Shown piece by piece: positions 16,614-24,480 of a stretch of 64,000 nucleotides of DNA. The notes beneath the pieces were generated by a model. The model ran no database searches and was not told the DNA's origin. It was given only the letters and a program-made list of their open reading frames with translations. A program made the position numbers and the translations under genes. This stretch comes from Pseudomonas putida (GTDB lineage Bacteria > Pseudomonadota > Gammaproteobacteria > Pseudomonadales > Pseudomonadaceae), in assembly GCF_025905425.1 (NCBI RefSeq), contig NZ_CP109603.1, positions 5,534,501 through 5,598,500 of the forward strand, given 5' to 3'. Each line of letters starts with the position of its first letter. Position 1 is the stretch's first letter.

Positions 16614-17399
16614 ATGAAGAAGACCCTGCTGACCACCGCCCTGGCCGCTGCCCTGTCGCTCGCCGGCCTGGCCAATGCCGCTGAAAAACTGGTGGTTGCC
16701 GCCACGCCGGTTCCCCATGCCGAGATCCTTGAGCTGATCAAGCCGACCCTGGCCAAGGAAGGCGTGGACCTGCAGATCAAGGTCTTCACCGACTACGTGC
16801 AGCCGAACGTGCAGGTCGACCAGAAGCGTCTGGACGCCAACTACTTCCAGACCCTGCCGTACCTGCAGAACTTCAATGAAGGCAAAGGCACCCACCTGGA
16901 AACCGTGGTTGGCGTACACGTCGAACCGTTCGGTGGCTACTCGAAGAAGGTCAAGAGCCTGAGCGAGCTTAAAGAAGGCGCCACCGTTGCCATCCCTAAC
17001 GAAGGCAGCAACAGCGGCCGCGCCTTGCTGCTGCTGCAGAAGGCTGGCCTGATCACCCTGAAAGACCCGAAAAACGCCCTGGCCACACCGAAAGACATCG
17101 CCGAGAACCCGAAAAAACTGAAGTTCCGCGAGCTTGAATCGGCCATGCTGCCGCGTGTGCTGGACCAGGTTGACCTGGACATGATCAACACCAACTATGC
17201 CCTGGAAGCTGGCCTGAACCCAGCCAAGGACGCGCTGGTGATCGAAGGCGCCGACTCGCCGTACGTGAACTTCCTGGTTGCCCGTCCGGACAACAAGGAC
17301 AGCGATGCCATCCAGAAGCTGGCCAAGGCCCTGACCAGCCCGGAAGTGAAAGCATTTATCGCTAAGAAATACAGCGGTGCTGTGCTGCCGGCCTTCTGA
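16614..17399 (+). CDS. MetQ/NlpA-family periplasmic substrate-binding protein
   Basis: A 261-aa binding protein of the methionine-uptake (MetQ) family. The signal peptide ends at LANA before AEKLVVAATPVPHAE; there is no lipobox Cys, so it is soluble instead of lipid-anchored. Family marks are PNVQVDQKRLDANYFQ, IPNEGSNSGRALLLLQ and INTNYALEAGL. The ATG at 16614 has AAGGACC before it; a longer in-frame start at 16530 lacks an RBS. No metI or metN is adjacent: a terminator follows and then a different ABC system. It probably binds methionine or a related sulfur compound. Confidence 0.85.
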   Translation: MKKTLLTTALAAALSLAGLANAAEKLVVAATPVPHAEILELIKPTLAKEGVDLQIKVFTDYVQPNVQVDQKRLDANYFQTLPYLQNFNEGKGTHLETVVGVHVEPFGGYSKKVKSLSELKEGATVAIPNEGSNSGRALLLLQKAGLITLKDPKNALATPKDIAENPKKLKFRELESAMLPRVLDQVDLDMINTNYALEAGLNPAKDALVIEGADSPYVNFLVARPDNKDSDAIQKLAKALTSPEVKAFIAKKYSGAVLPAF

Positions 17400-17423
17400 T
17401 CCGGTCGCAGCCCCGAGCCTGAA

Positions 17424-17455
17424 AACGCCGACGCCATTGCGTCGGCGTTTTTGTT
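17424..17455 (+). terminator. Rho-independent terminator after the MetQ-like gene
   Basis: AACGCCGACGC, CATT, GCGTCGGCGTT: a perfect 11-bp stem followed by TTTTGTTTG. Confidence 0.9.
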
Positions 17456-17472
17456 TGTGCCCGTGATGCGAT

Positions 17473-17509
17473 CCCTTGTAGACGCGACGCAAGGCCGCGC
17501 CTACAAGGG
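17473..17509. repeat. REP-like inverted repeat, CTACAAGGG type
   Basis: CCCTTGTAG (17473-17481) and CTACAAGGG (17501-17509) flank GACGCAAGGCCGCGC-like sequence. It is a variant of the REP core in which CTCCCACA is replaced by CTACAAGG. Confidence 0.5.
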
Positions 17510-17522
17510 CGGTGTTAGTCCG

Positions 17523-17575
17523 TAATATTGATATCCCATAAAGATATTTATTGAAAGTTTTTTATATCATTACAG
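17523..17575 (+). promoter_or_regulatory. AT-rich promoter region of the amino acid ABC operon
   Basis: An A/T-dominated stretch with the interrupted palindrome ATATC-N7-GATAT (17531-17547) and a second GATAT...ATATC arrangement to 17569. Its composition resembles the leaders of oscA, tonB and the RBBP9-type gene, so sulfur-dependent control is possible but not shown. Confidence 0.35.
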
Positions 17576-17603
17576 TCTAGGTATCGTGCTCCTTGCACAC
17601 CGC

Positions 17604-18284
17604 ATGACTGTTCTACCCATGACCTTCGACATCCCCTTCATCCTCAGCACCCTGCCTGCGTTTTTCAAGGCCGTGGGCGTGACCTTGCAGGTAGGCCTGA
17701 TCGCCATCGCCACCTCGCTGCTGGTCGCCCTGCTCAACGCCACCATCCTGGTGCTGCGCACCCCTTACCTGTCGCGCCTGGTCAAAGGCTACGTCGAGCT
17801 GGCGCGTAATACCCCGCTGTTGATCCAGCTGTTCTTCGTGTACTTCGCCTTGCCCAGCCTGGGCCTGAAGATTTCCGGTTTCACTGCAGCCATCATCACC
17901 ATGACGTTCATGGGGGGGGCTTACCTGACCGAGGTGTTGCGTGCTGGTGTCGAGGCAGTGCCGCGCGCTCAGCTGGAGTCCGGGCGCTCCATTGGCCTGT
18001 CCGAGGGCCAGTTGCTGCGCCATGTGATCCTGCCCCAGGCCAGCATCCTCAGCCTGCCCGCGTTGTTCGCCAACTTCATTTTCCTGCTCAAGGAAACCAC
18101 CGTCGTTTCGGCTGTGGCCGTACCTGAGATCCTCTACACCACCAAGAATTACATCGCGCTGTATTACAAAACCTACGAAATGCTCGCCGTGCTGACCCTG
18201 CTCTGCGTGCTGTTGTTCCTGCCGTTGTCGTTGCTGCTGCGGTACCTGGAAAGGAGGCTGCAGCATGGCCAATTCGGCTCCTGA
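17604..18284 (+). CDS. Polar amino acid ABC transporter permease, first subunit (HisQ/HisM family)
   Basis: Inner-membrane permease with several predicted spans, about 226 aa. The EAA-type loop is LESGRSIGLSEGQLLRHVILPQ, typical of polar amino acid importers. The start is uncertain: GTG 17586, ATG 17604 and ATG 17619 are all in frame and none has a good RBS. The next permease gene overlaps its 3' end by 20 nt. Given the neighbours, cystine or another sulfur amino acid is the likeliest substrate, but this is inference. Confidence 0.85.
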   Translation: MTVLPMTFDIPFILSTLPAFFKAVGVTLQVGLIAIATSLLVALLNATILVLRTPYLSRLVKGYVELARNTPLLIQLFFVYFALPSLGLKISGFTAAIITMTFMGGAYLTEVLRAGVEAVPRAQLESGRSIGLSEGQLLRHVILPQASILSLPALFANFIFLLKETTVVSAVAVPEILYTTKNYIALYYKTYEMLAVLTLLCVLLFLPLSLLLRYLERRLQHGQFGS

Positions 18285-18924
18285 ACTGTTGCTGGTGTCG
18301 CTGCCGCAACTGGCCGGCGGCGCGGCGCAGACCTTGGCAATCTCGGCGTTGGGCATTCTCTTTGCGACCTTGGGCGGTGTGCTGTATGGCGTGCTGGCTA
18401 CCCTCGGCAACCGGGGCCTGAACATCGTGCTGCAGATCTACCAGGAGCTGTTCCGCGCCATCCCCGTGTTGGTCTGGCTGTACCTGGTGTTCTTTGGCCT
18501 GCCGATCTTCTTCGCCCTGAGCATTCCCAGTTTCTGGTGCGCGGTGCTGGTGCTGGGCCTGTGGGGCGCCAGCGAAGTCGGTGAAGTGGTACGCGGCGCG
18601 CTGCGTTCGCTGCCGCGTGGCCAGCGTGAAGCCGGGTTGTCGATTGGCCTGTCCGGTTGGCAGCTGTATGGCTACGTGCTGCTGCCCCAGGCACTCAAGC
18701 GCATGACCCCGCCGACCATCAACATCTACACGCGGATCATCAAGACCAGCTCGTTGGCCGTGCTCATCGGCGTGGTCGAGGTGATCAAAGCCGGCCAGCA
18801 GATCATCGAGCGCACCTACGAATCGGTGCTGATCTACGGCGCGCTGTTCTTGTTCTTCTTCATCATCTGTTATCCGCTGTCCGCCGCTTCGCGCGTGCTG
18901 GAACGCCGTTGGGCACATTCATGA
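18265..18924 (+). CDS. Polar amino acid ABC transporter permease, second subunit
   Basis: A 219-aa paralogue of the preceding permease, with EAA-type loop REAGLSIGLSGWQLYGYVLLPQ. The RBS AAAGGAGG lies inside the end of the upstream gene, and the stop overlaps the ATPase start (ATGA). The two permeases form a heterodimeric channel. Confidence 0.87.
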   Translation: MANSAPELLLVSLPQLAGGAAQTLAISALGILFATLGGVLYGVLATLGNRGLNIVLQIYQELFRAIPVLVWLYLVFFGLPIFFALSIPSFWCAVLVLGLWGASEVGEVVRGALRSLPRGQREAGLSIGLSGWQLYGYVLLPQALKRMTPPTINIYTRIIKTSSLAVLIGVVEVIKAGQQIIERTYESVLIYGALFLFFFIICYPLSAASRVLERRWAHS

Positions 18925-19694
18925 GCGCATTGATCGAATTCCAGGGTTTCAACAAGTTCTTTGGCGAGCACCAGGTGCTCAAGGACGTCGACCTCAAGGT
19001 GCAAGCCGGCGAGGTGGTGGTGGTGCTGGGGCCGAGCGGTTGCGGCAAGAGTACTTTGCTGCGCTGCTTGAATGGCCTTGAAGAAGCCCACGGTGGCCAT
19101 CTGCGCCTGGGCGGCCAGGAGCTGCTCGACCCCCGCACCGACTGGCGCCAGGTGCGCCAGCGGGTGGGCATGGTGTTTCAGAGTTATCACCTGTTCGGCC
19201 ACATGAGCGTGATCGACAACCTGCTGCTCGGCCCGCTCAAGGTGCAAAAGCGCGAGCGTGCCGAAGCCCAGGCCCAGGCCGAAGCGCTGCTGGCGCGGGT
19301 GGGCCTGCTGGACAAGCGCGATGCCTACCCCCGGCAGTTGTCCGGCGGCCAGCAGCAACGCATCGCGATCGTCCGGTCGCTGTGCATGAACCCCGAAGTG
19401 ATGCTGTTCGATGAAGTCACGGCGGCCCTCGACCCAGAAATGGTCAAGGAGGTGCTGCAGGTGATCCAGGGCCTGGCCCGCGACGGCATGACCCTGCTCA
19501 TCGTCACCCACGAAATGGCCTTCGCCCGCGCGGTGGCCGACCGCATCGTGTTCATGGAGGCCGGCAGGGTCCTTGAACAGAGCGCCCCCGAGAGCTTCTT
19601 CACCCGACCGCAGACCGCACGCGCGCAGCAGTTCCTGGAGAAATTCTCCTTTGTAGAAAGCCTGCCGAAGACACTGCACAAGGAACTGTCATGA
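18921..19694 (+). CDS. Polar amino acid ABC transporter ATP-binding protein (GlnQ/HisP family)
   Basis: A 257-aa ATPase with Walker [13 protein letters not shown]-loop MVFQSYHLFGHM, signature LSGGQQQR, Walker B VMLFDEVTAALDPEMV and H-loop LLIVTHEM. The start at 18921 overlaps the permease stop. Its end overlaps the lipoprotein gene by 4 nt. Four tightly overlapping genes form one complete importer. Confidence 0.92.
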   Translation: MSALIEFQGFNKFFGEHQVLKDVDLKVQAGEVVVVLGPSGCGKSTLLRCLNGLEEAHGGHLRLGGQELLDPRTDWRQVRQRVGMVFQSYHLFGHMSVIDNLLLGPLKVQKRERAEAQAQAEALLARVGLLDKRDAYPRQLSGGQQQRIAIVRSLCMNPEVMLFDEVTAALDPEMVKEVLQVIQGLARDGMTLLIVTHEMAFARAVADRIVFMEAGRVLEQSAPESFFTRPQTARAQQFLEKFSFVESLPKTLHKELS

Positions 19695-20563
19695 AAACTG
19701 CCAACCTCACCAAACTGCTGGCGCCGCTGTTCGGCCTGGCCTTGCTGGCCGGCTGCAACAAGGCCGAAGAACCCCCAAAACCCGCGGCGGCCTCGCCGGC
19801 AACCAGCTACCTGGAAACCATCAAGGCCCGCGACAAACTGATCGTCGGTGTGTTCACCGACAAACCGCCGTTCGGTTTCGTCGATGAAAAGGGGCGCTAC
19901 GTTGGCTTCGATACCGACATCGGTCGTCGCCTGGCCAAGGACCTGCTGGGCGATGAAAACAAAGTCGAGTTCGTCGCCGTGGAGCCGGCCAGCCGTATTC
20001 CGTTCCTGCAGAGTGACAAGGTCGACCTTATCCTGGCCAACATGACCGTCACCCCGGAGCGCAAGGAAGCGGTGGACTTCACCAACCCCAACCTGCGCGT
20101 GGCCGTGCAGGCCATCGTCGCCGACGGCAGCGCGGTACAGACGCTCGACGACCTGGCCGACAAGACCATCATCGTTACCACCGGCACCACGGCCGATATC
20201 TGGCTGACCAAAAACCACCCGGACTGGAAGCTGCTCAAGTTCGAGAAAAACAGCGAGTCGCTGCAAGCCCTGGCCACTGGCCGTGGCGATGCCTATGCCC
20301 AGGACAACCTGATTCTGTTCAGCTGGGCCAAGCAGAACCCAGGCTACCGCGTGTTGCCTGAGCTGCTGGGCGACGAGGCACCGATTGCGCCAGCGGTGAA
20401 GAAGGGCAACACCGAGTTGCGCGACTGGGTAAATGCCGAGCTGGCCAAGCTGGGTGAAGAGAAGTTCCTGCTCAAGCTGTATGACCAGTATGTACGCAAG
20501 GAACTGAGCGACGACACCAAGCCTGAGAGCGTGATTGTCGAAGGCGGCAAGTGGCAGGGTTGA
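19691..20563 (+). CDS. Amino acid ABC transporter substrate-binding lipoprotein (SBP_bac_3)
   Basis: A 290-aa binding protein with lipobox LLAGC (Cys22), hence membrane-tethered in the periplasm. The two-lobe SBP_bac_3 fold is seen from LIVGVFTDKPPFGFVDEKG, the ligand-site segment LILANMTVTPERKEAVDFT and TTGTTADIWL. It is the last gene of the four-gene transporter operon, followed by a REP pair. Ligand unknown; a sulfur amino acid fits the setting. Confidence 0.87.
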   Translation: MKTANLTKLLAPLFGLALLAGCNKAEEPPKPAAASPATSYLETIKARDKLIVGVFTDKPPFGFVDEKGRYVGFDTDIGRRLAKDLLGDENKVEFVAVEPASRIPFLQSDKVDLILANMTVTPERKEAVDFTNPNLRVAVQAIVADGSAVQTLDDLADKTIIVTTGTTADIWLTKNHPDWKLLKFEKNSESLQALATGRGDAYAQDNLILFSWAKQNPGYRVLPELLGDEAPIAPAVKKGNTELRDWVNAELAKLGEEKFLLKLYDQYVRKELSDDTKPESVIVEGGKWQG

Positions 20564-20573
20564 TCGTGTAACG

Positions 20574-20689
20574 GGGGCCGCTTTGCGGCCCATTCGCGGG
20601 GCAAGCCGGCTCCCACAGGCGCGTCGCCAACTGTGGGATCATCCCTGTGGGAGCGGGCTTGCCCCGCGAATGGGCTGCGCAGCAGCCCC
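20574..20689. repeat. Inverted REP pair between convergent genes
   Basis: GGGGCCGCTTTGCGGCCC hairpin, REP, spacer with an extra CTGTGGGAT fragment, inverse REP, and GGGCTGCGCAGCAGCCCC hairpin. It ends exactly at the stop codon of the acylase gene. Confidence 0.85.
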
Positions 20690-23053
20690 TTACTCAGCCG
20701 GCACCAAGCGCAAGGTACTCTGCGCCGGAATCACCCCCAGCTGCGCCCGTTGGTACTGCCCCTCGATATACCCCGCAGCTTGATCCGAATAGTGCTTATC
20801 AAACGGCACCCCACTTTGCCCGACCGGATTGCTGGTCAAGGCCTGCCCGGCATCGGCAAAGTCGATCAGCCTGCGCGTCGAGGGCCCATACGTGACCGGC
20901 CACGGCGCCGGCCCGATCTTCGCCGACAGATTGTTGGGCACCTCATGCGTGCCCGGTGCGGCGAACGGGCCGACGTTGAACAGCAGGTTCAGCGGCTTTT
21001 TCACCCCGAGCGGGTGATTGTGGGTCAGGGTATGGGCCTTGCCCCATTGCCAGCTCGCCGGGTCGCTGCCCAGAGTGTCTCGCAGGTGCTTCACGCTTTT
21101 TTGCCAGGCGATGCGCACGACCGCGGTACGGTCGGTGCGTTCGTTCGCCCCACGGGTGCCCCACCACGGTGACTCGGCATCGGCAGCCAGGCGGGGTAGG
21201 GCGGCGTCGATGGCGCGGGTGCTGATCAGCACCGGGAACCAGGTGTCGCCCAATTCGTCATGCAGGGCCGCGAACGCCAGTTCATACAGAAACTGGTTGA
21301 ACAGCGTGGCGCTAATCGAGTCCAGCGGGTAGTCGCCGCCCCAGGCTGCCAGTTGCTCGACCAGCTCTTTCTCCTCGTCACCCTCGGCCACCGAGCGCAG
21401 CGTCGCCAGCAGCGGTGCAAGGGTGCGCGGGCCATGGTCAGTGGCGGTGTCCAACTGCAAGGCTTGGCTATTTTCGGTATCCCACTTCACGTCAGGGCTG
21501 GCCAGGTGGCGGTCGAGCTGACGGCCACGGTCCGGCAGGTTGTAGTAGCCCGGCACAGGCACGGCCGAAGGTGGCTGATAGTTGGCCGAAACGATGTAAC
21601 CGCGTGCCGGGTTTTCTTGCTGCGGGTTGGCACTGAAGGGGTAGAAGCCGAGTTTGTCTGCCTGCGGGCTGGCGCCATCGAGGATGAACGTCGGGTTGAC
21701 GCCCGCCGGGCGGATCGGCAGCTGTGCGGCGGCCCACCAGCCGATGTCGCCACGGGCGTTGGCCCAGACGAAGTTCAACCCAGGCGCCTGGACCTTGGCG
21801 GCAGCCTCGCGCATCTTGCCCAGGGTGTCGGCGCGGTTGAGCTGGTAGAAACCGTCGAGGATCGGGTTTTCGGTTTCCAGAAACGCCCACCACATGGCCA
21901 CCGGCGTGGTCCCTGCGGTAGCGCCCAATACCTCGTTGACGATCGGGCCGTGGGGCGAGCGGCGCAGGCTGAGGGTGACGGGCGCCTCGCCTTTGACGGC
22001 GATGGTCTGCTCGGTCTGTTCCAAGGTTTGCCAGGTGCCATTGATCATCACCTGGTCGGTGTTTTCGGGGTTGGTCCGTTCGGCGATCAGGTCGACGTCA
22101 TCGTTCTGGAACATCGTCAGGCTCCAGCCGAAGTCGCGGTTGTGCCCGAGCAGCGCGAAGGGGTTCAGCGCCTGAAAGTAGCCATACAGGTTGAACCCGG
22201 GCGCCGACAGCTCGGCCTCGTACCACACCGCCGGTACCGCAAAACTGATGTGCGGGTCACCGGCCAGCAGGGGCTTGCCGCTGCGGGTGCGGCTGCCGGC
22301 GACGGCCCAGGCATTGCTGCCTTCGAACTGCGGGATGCCCGCATCGCCCAAGGCGTCGTGGCTAAGCCGGGCAAGTGCCTCCAGGCTGCGCCAGTCGGCG
22401 GTTGCCAAGGGGGTTGCCACGGCGCCGTTGGGTTGCCAATCGAGGTCGAAGATTTTCAGATACTGCGGGCCGAGCTGGTCGCGGATGTAGGTGAGCGCGG
22501 GCTCGGTGCGAAACGCGGCGGCGAAGCTGTAGGCCAGGTAGCCGGCGATGCTCAGGGTGTCCTCGGCGGTGAACGGGCGGGGGGCGATGCCCAGCAGGTC
22601 GAACTCGATCGGTTTTGGGTGGCTGGCCTGCCAGCTGTTGATGCCCTCCAGGTAGGCTTGCAGGGCCTGCCAGGCGGGTGATTGGCGGTCCAGCCGCTGC
22701 ACCATCAGCGCCGCTTGATCGCGGATACGCAGGCTGCGGAAGAGGGTGTCGGTAGGCAAGAGTTTTTCGCCCAGCACCTCGGCCAGCTCACCGCGCGCCA
22801 GGCGGCGCATGATCTCCATCTGGAACAACCGGTCCTGGGCGTGCACGTAACCCAGGGCGCGGTACAGGTCCTGTTCGTTCTGTGCCTGCAGGTGCGGTAC
22901 GCCGCGGCCGTCATAGCGCACGCTGACCGGCGCCTGCAGGCCGGCGATCGCCACCTCGCCCTCACGTTGCGGCAGCTTGCCGTGCACGTACCAGTAACCG
23001 GCGCCAGCGGCCACGGCGGTTACCACGGCCAACAGGGTCAGGCTGCGCTTCAT
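20690..23053 (-). CDS. Penicillin acylase family Ntn-hydrolase (possible acyl-homoserine lactone acylase)
   Basis: A periplasmic N-terminal-nucleophile amidohydrolase precursor, 787 aa, within the size range of the PvdQ/QuiP/HacB-type acylases. The N-terminus has a signal sequence or anchor (about 1-20). The autocleavage site is EGSNAWAV, with Ser246 as the new N-terminal nucleophile of the beta chain. Downstream marks are AGDPHISF, HGPIVNE and an Asn in the oxyanion region (ISATLFNQF). The hydrolysed amide is unknown; acyl-homoserine lactones are known substrates in Pseudomonas relatives. It is transcribed divergently from the acetyltransferase gene. Confidence 0.87.
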   Translation of the reverse strand: MKRSLTLLAVVTAVAAGAGYWYVHGKLPQREGEVAIAGLQAPVSVRYDGRGVPHLQAQNEQDLYRALGYVHAQDRLFQMEIMRRLARGELAEVLGEKLLPTDTLFRSLRIRDQAALMVQRLDRQSPAWQALQAYLEGINSWQASHPKPIEFDLLGIAPRPFTAEDTLSIAGYLAYSFAAAFRTEPALTYIRDQLGPQYLKIFDLDWQPNGAVATPLATADWRSLEALARLSHDALGDAGIPQFEGSNAWAVAGSRTRSGKPLLAGDPHISFAVPAVWYEAELSAPGFNLYGYFQALNPFALLGHNRDFGWSLTMFQNDDVDLIAERTNPENTDQVMINGTWQTLEQTEQTIAVKGEAPVTLSLRRSPHGPIVNEVLGATAGTTPVAMWWAFLETENPILDGFYQLNRADTLGKMREAAAKVQAPGLNFVWANARGDIGWWAAAQLPIRPAGVNPTFILDGASPQADKLGFYPFSANPQQENPARGYIVSANYQPPSAVPVPGYYNLPDRGRQLDRHLASPDVKWDTENSQALQLDTATDHGPRTLAPLLATLRSVAEGDEEKELVEQLAAWGGDYPLDSISATLFNQFLYELAFAALHDELGDTWFPVLISTRAIDAALPRLAADAESPWWGTRGANERTDRTAVVRIAWQKSVKHLRDTLGSDPASWQWGKAHTLTHNHPLGVKKPLNLLFNVGPFAAPGTHEVPNNLSAKIGPAPWPVTYGPSTRRLIDFADAGQALTSNPVGQSGVPFDKHYSDQAAGYIEGQYQRAQLGVIPAQSTLRLVPAE

Positions 23054-23139
23054 CGAGACTCCTTGTGCATTCGAGCGAAAACTGTGGTCCGATCATCGAC
23101 GGATTCGCGAACAGAGCATAGCCCTCGAAAGGAGTTTCC

Positions 23140-23706
23140 ATGTCCCTCAGCGAAAAACAGAAAATGCTCACAGGCCAGCTCTATCACGCCGGCTGCCCCG
23201 AGCTGCAAGCCGAGCAGGTTGCCAACAAGCACTGGATGCAACGCTACAACAGCAGTTTCGAGCTGCTCAACGACGCACGTCACGGCTTGCTGGTCGAGCA
23301 CTTTGGCCAGGTTGGCGAAGGTGCGGTGATCCGCCCTCCGTTCTATTGCGACTATGGCTACAACATCAGCGTTGGCCGCAACACGTTCATGAACTTCAAC
23401 TGTGTGATCCTCGATGTGCTGCCGGTGCACATCGGCGACGATTGCCAGATCGGCCCGGCGGTGCAGATCTACACCGCCGACCATCCACTGGACCCTGAGG
23501 TGCGCCGCACGGGGTTGGAGAGTGGCCGACCCGTGACCATCGGCAACAACGTGTGGATTGGTGGCGGGGCGATCATCCTGCCGGGCGTGACCCTTGGCGA
23601 CAACGCTGTGGTCGGCGCGGGCAGCGTGGTCACCCGCGATGTGCCGGCAGGTACGGTGGTGGTGGGTAACCCGGCGCGGGTGCGTCAGCCATCCCAGGGG
23701 CAGTAG
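23140..23706 (+). CDS. Maltose/galactoside-type O-acetyltransferase (Maa/NodL/LacA family)
   Basis: A cytoplasmic acetyl-CoA-dependent sugar acetyltransferase (188 aa, normal length). The N-terminal Mac domain is followed by left-handed beta-helix hexapeptide repeats (IHIGDDCQIGPAVQIYTADH; the catalytic His is expected in TADHPL) and the closing VTIGNNVWIGGGAIILPGV. The RBS AAGGAG precedes the ATG. Its 3' end overlaps the convergent DUF6436-like gene by 22 nt. Confidence 0.9.
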   Translation: MSLSEKQKMLTGQLYHAGCPELQAEQVANKHWMQRYNSSFELLNDARHGLLVEHFGQVGEGAVIRPPFYCDYGYNISVGRNTFMNFNCVILDVLPVHIGDDCQIGPAVQIYTADHPLDPEVRRTGLESGRPVTIGNNVWIGGGAIILPGVTLGDNAVVGAGSVVTRDVPAGTVVVGNPARVRQPSQGQ

Positions 23707-24254
23707 CAACCCACCGCCAAGGTGTTGGAGGCGGTCACCTGACGGTTGTCGAGCAACGCCTTGAGGATCGGTTCGATGAAGCTGTTGCTTGCGTTGCACA
23801 CCGCCCCTTCGCTGTAGGGCCCAAAGTACGCGAGGTTGCCTTGTCGGTCCCAGATGGCCACGGCCGGGGAGGCGGGCAGTTGTTCGCTACCGGGCAGGCT
23901 GGTAAGCGGCTTGAGGGCGGTGAGGTTTGCGGGCAGCTGGCCGTGGCTGCCGGGTTTTTGCAGCACATGGAAGCTGACGCCGTCGCCTGCGAAGTGGCTG
24001 ACAAGGTCCGCCAGGTGCTGCTGATTGCCGACATTGCACGGGCAGGCCGGGTCCCAGAAGTGCACCACACGGATCGGGCCGGGGCCGGCGAGCTCGAAGG
24101 GCAGGCGCAGTTGGCTGCCGTCGAACAGGGTGGCCTGGTTGTCGAACGGGCGCAGGTAGCGGGACTGGAAGGTGGTGTAGGCCTGCCAGAGAATGGCAAC
24201 GCCAACCAGTAGGACGATTGCCGTGCACGATGATTTGATGATTCGGCTATTCAT
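23685..24254 (-). CDS. Membrane-anchored thioredoxin-fold protein with CPCN motif (DUF6436-like)
   Basis: A 189-aa protein with one N-terminal hydrophobic helix (about 9-27), then a thioredoxin-like domain facing the periplasm. The redox-site position reads FWDPACPCNVGNQ, a CxC-type motif instead of CxxC. Further Cys residues are in GAVCNAS and at the very end (GCYCPWDG). The C-terminal CYCPWDG is unusual and could be a second thiol pair. The function is unknown; a thiol-disulfide or metal-handling role is possible. Convergent with, and overlapping, the acetyltransferase gene. Confidence 0.7.
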   Translation of the reverse strand: MNSRIIKSSCTAIVLLVGVAILWQAYTTFQSRYLRPFDNQATLFDGSQLRLPFELAGPGPIRVVHFWDPACPCNVGNQQHLADLVSHFAGDGVSFHVLQKPGSHGQLPANLTALKPLTSLPGSEQLPASPAVAIWDRQGNLAYFGPYSEGAVCNASNSFIEPILKALLDNRQVTASNTLAVGCYCPWDG

Positions 24255-24271
24255 GAGGAGTCATTGGCCCT

Positions 24272-24389
24272 TTGTGGGAGCGGCCTTGTGTCGCGAAAGG
24301 ACCGCGCAGCGGTCCCGGCAATTTCTGCGATAGCGCTGAAACCGGGGGCCGCTTTGCGGCCCTTTCGCGACACAAGGCCGCTCCCACAA
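24272..24389. repeat. Inverted REP pair, GACACAAGG variant
   Basis: TTGTGGGAGCGGCCTTGTGT at the left and its inverse at the right, each with its own inner hairpin (GGACCGCGCAGCGGTCC and GGGGGCCGCTTTGCGGCCC). It lies between divergent gene starts, unlike most pairs here. Confidence 0.85.
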
Positions 24390-24480
24390 TCTGATAGGTG
24401 CTGGTTGTTCGGGGGTGAGCAAGCTTGCCACGACGCCAGCTAGAGCTGAATATCACAGATCAATACTCGCTTCGCTCTGG

